Source: Halobacteriales archaeon QS_9_70_65 (GTDB lineage: Archaea > Halobacteriota > Halobacteria > Halobacteriales > Haloarculaceae). Taken from it: DNA of 22,073 nt. Under the pieces are notes generated by a model. That model searched no databases, had not been told where the DNA came from, and saw only the letters and a program-made list of their open reading frames with translations. Each line of letters starts with the position of its first letter. The first letter of the stretch is position 1. Made by a program: the position numbers and the translations under genes. This document shows positions 21,166-22,073 of this stretch, piece by piece. The DNA lies in contig PXSC01000045.1 of NCBI GenBank assembly GCA_003023535.1, positions 1 through 22,073 on the forward strand, in the 5' to 3' direction.

Positions 21166-21737
21166 GTGTCCGCCGTCCCGGACTCCCCCCGGCTCGTGAT
21201 GCTCGCCGTCGGCCTCCTGCTCGCCCGGTCGGGGCTCGTCACCGAGGCCCGCGTCCGCCGGACGAGGACGACCGAGTTCGCGTGGCCGCGCGTCGTCACG
21301 GGACTGACCCGAATGTCGAAGAGCGCCGTCGACGTGGCGACGGTCGGTCTCGCGGTCGGGTCGATGCCCATCGCCGGCGCCGGCGTCGCCGGCCCGTTCG
21401 GGGGCTGACTTTCTCCGTCAGTGGCGTCGCCGGCGGCACCATCGCGCTGATCAGCCAGCGGTACGGCGCCGGCGCCGACGAGAAACCGGGGCCGGCGGTC
21501 CGCTCGAGCGTCCTGCCGGTCGTCGTCGTGACGATGCCCGTCGTCGCCGTCTCCTGAGCGGTTCCGGCGGCGCTGATCGGCCTGCTGAGCGGCGATTTCC
21601 GAGACGGTTCGGCTCGGCGCCGCTACCTCCGGGTCGTCGCGCGGGTGCCGTTCGCCGGGCTCGCCCTCACCGGAAGCCCCGTCCCGGTCGGCGCCGACAA
21701 CGCCTGCGCCGCGACGGTGCTGCGGGCCGGCGGCGCT
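21166..21737 (+). pseudogene. MATE efflux transporter, N-terminal remnant
   Basis: From GTG 21166: SPRLVMLAVGLLLARSGLVT, FAWPRVVTGLTRMSKSAVDVA and VGLAVGSMPIAGAGVAGPFG, then a stop at 21406-21408. One base shifted, GLTFSVSGVAGGTIALISQRY, GPAVRSSVLPVVVVTMPVVA follow, interrupted by an in-frame TGA at 21555-21557 where homologues have Trp, and the frame then goes on AVPAALIGLLSGDF, RYLRVVARVPFAGLALTGSP and GADNACAATVLRAGGA. Similarity ends abruptly near 21737, before the second half of the transporter. Hence frameshift, nonsense change and truncation. Haloarchaeal MATE multidrug/sodium antiporters have the same opening. 21738-21829 shows nothing recognisable. Confidence 0.8.
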
Positions 21738-21829
21738 AAGCTACCATCGGTCCCGCTCCGGTGCCCGGAAGCGCGTGAGCCGGGAGTACCGCCCCGAGGC
21801 CGTCGCGGGCGACCGAAGCCCCTCGTCGG

Positions 21830-22073
21830 TCAGTCGTCGGTGTCGGAACGGAGCCGTCGCGGCGGCCACTCCGGCGGGAGCGCCCCCGCCTCCTGGAGCC
21901 GGCCGATGGCCCGCCGGCGGCTGACCGCCAGCGTGATCCGGTTCGCCAGCAGCGTGTAGTGGTGGGTGCCGGTCTCCTTCCGGATGTAGTCGGTCGCGCC
22001 GGCGTCCATCGCCGCCTCGATCACCTTCTCGCCCCGGACGCTGGTGAACAGAACGAAGGGAAACCAGGGGTGG
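21830..22073 (-). CDS. Response regulator receiver-domain protein, C-terminal part (runs off the edge)
   Basis: Read from the window edge, the frame gives HPWFPFVLFTSVRGEKVIEA, AMDAGATDYIRKETGTHHYT, LLANRITLAVSRRRAIGRLQ and a short acidic tail ending at TGA 21830-21832. FVLFTS...A..AGATDYI.KETG is the second half of a CheY-like receiver domain: the conserved Thr/Ser (TS), then the Lys of KETG. The phosphorylated Asp lies outside the window. Haloarchaeal receiver proteins with this ending are commonly stand-alone or fused to sensor histidine kinase modules; here the C-terminus is only about 30 residues past the receiver, so a single-domain or N-terminally extended protein is likely. Confidence 0.8.
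   Translation of the reverse strand, partial: HPWFPFVLFTSVRGEKVIEAAMDAGATDYIRKETGTHHYTLLANRITLAVSRRRAIGRLQEAGALPPEWPPRRLRSDTDD

Overview
The window is chromosomal DNA of a halophilic archaeon (class Halobacteria). The GC content is very high, the proteins are strongly acidic, many genes start with GTG and have a TATA-like box 25-30 bases before the start (leaderless style), and there is a halorhodopsin, a PGF-CTERM surface protein, Tat-type signal peptides and several protein families that I know only from haloarchaea. I cannot name the genus.

Layout. 1-6110 holds housekeeping and conserved haloarchaeal genes: a 27-residue membrane peptide, an iron-sulfur XPD/DinG-type helicase, a hairpin-rich noncoding stretch (about 1980-2521), a DUF192 protein behind a small membrane protein with a disturbed 5' end, an HNH-like zinc protein, an SCP2-like protein, a DUF151 bifunctional-nuclease-type protein and two small unknowns separated by a run of 23 G. 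6115-9716 holds a CARDB/PKD surface protein with archaeosortase signal, a 900-base noncoding stretch with degenerate copies of the end of tRNA-Ser(CGA), the tRNA itself, halorhodopsin (whose stop codon lies inside the tRNA) and an SRPBCC protein.

9754-12068 is a decay zone: a universal stress protein remnant, a flavoprotein remnant with several frameshifts, an intact 50-residue double zinc finger gene with an AT-rich promoter, and at least two C-terminal TnpB remnants with IS200/IS605-type right-end hairpins. 12069-16481 holds a DsrE-like protein, a Tat-exported CocE/NonD hydrolase, a HtrA-like lipoprotein protease with an internal deletion and frameshift, and small membrane or lipoproteins. 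16525-20651 is the haloarchaeal MoxR/DUF58/DUF4129 cluster: moxR on the plus strand, damaged by an internal deletion, converges on a four-gene minus-strand operon whose genes all overlap by four bases. The end holds a DUF2062 membrane protein, a palindromic operator before a broken MATE transporter, and the C-terminal part of a response regulator running off the edge.

The most striking overall pattern is the number of damaged genes. The htrA-like and moxR genes each appear to have lost roughly 35-40 codons plus frame at one point; others carry 1-11 base indels. This may be real gene erosion or an assembly problem (the G23 run is suspicious), and raw reads would decide. I found no CRISPR array, no rRNA and no convincing new multi-gene system. 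The best candidates for new biology are the orphan TnpB right ends, the tRNA-Ser repeat array and the hairpin-rich element.
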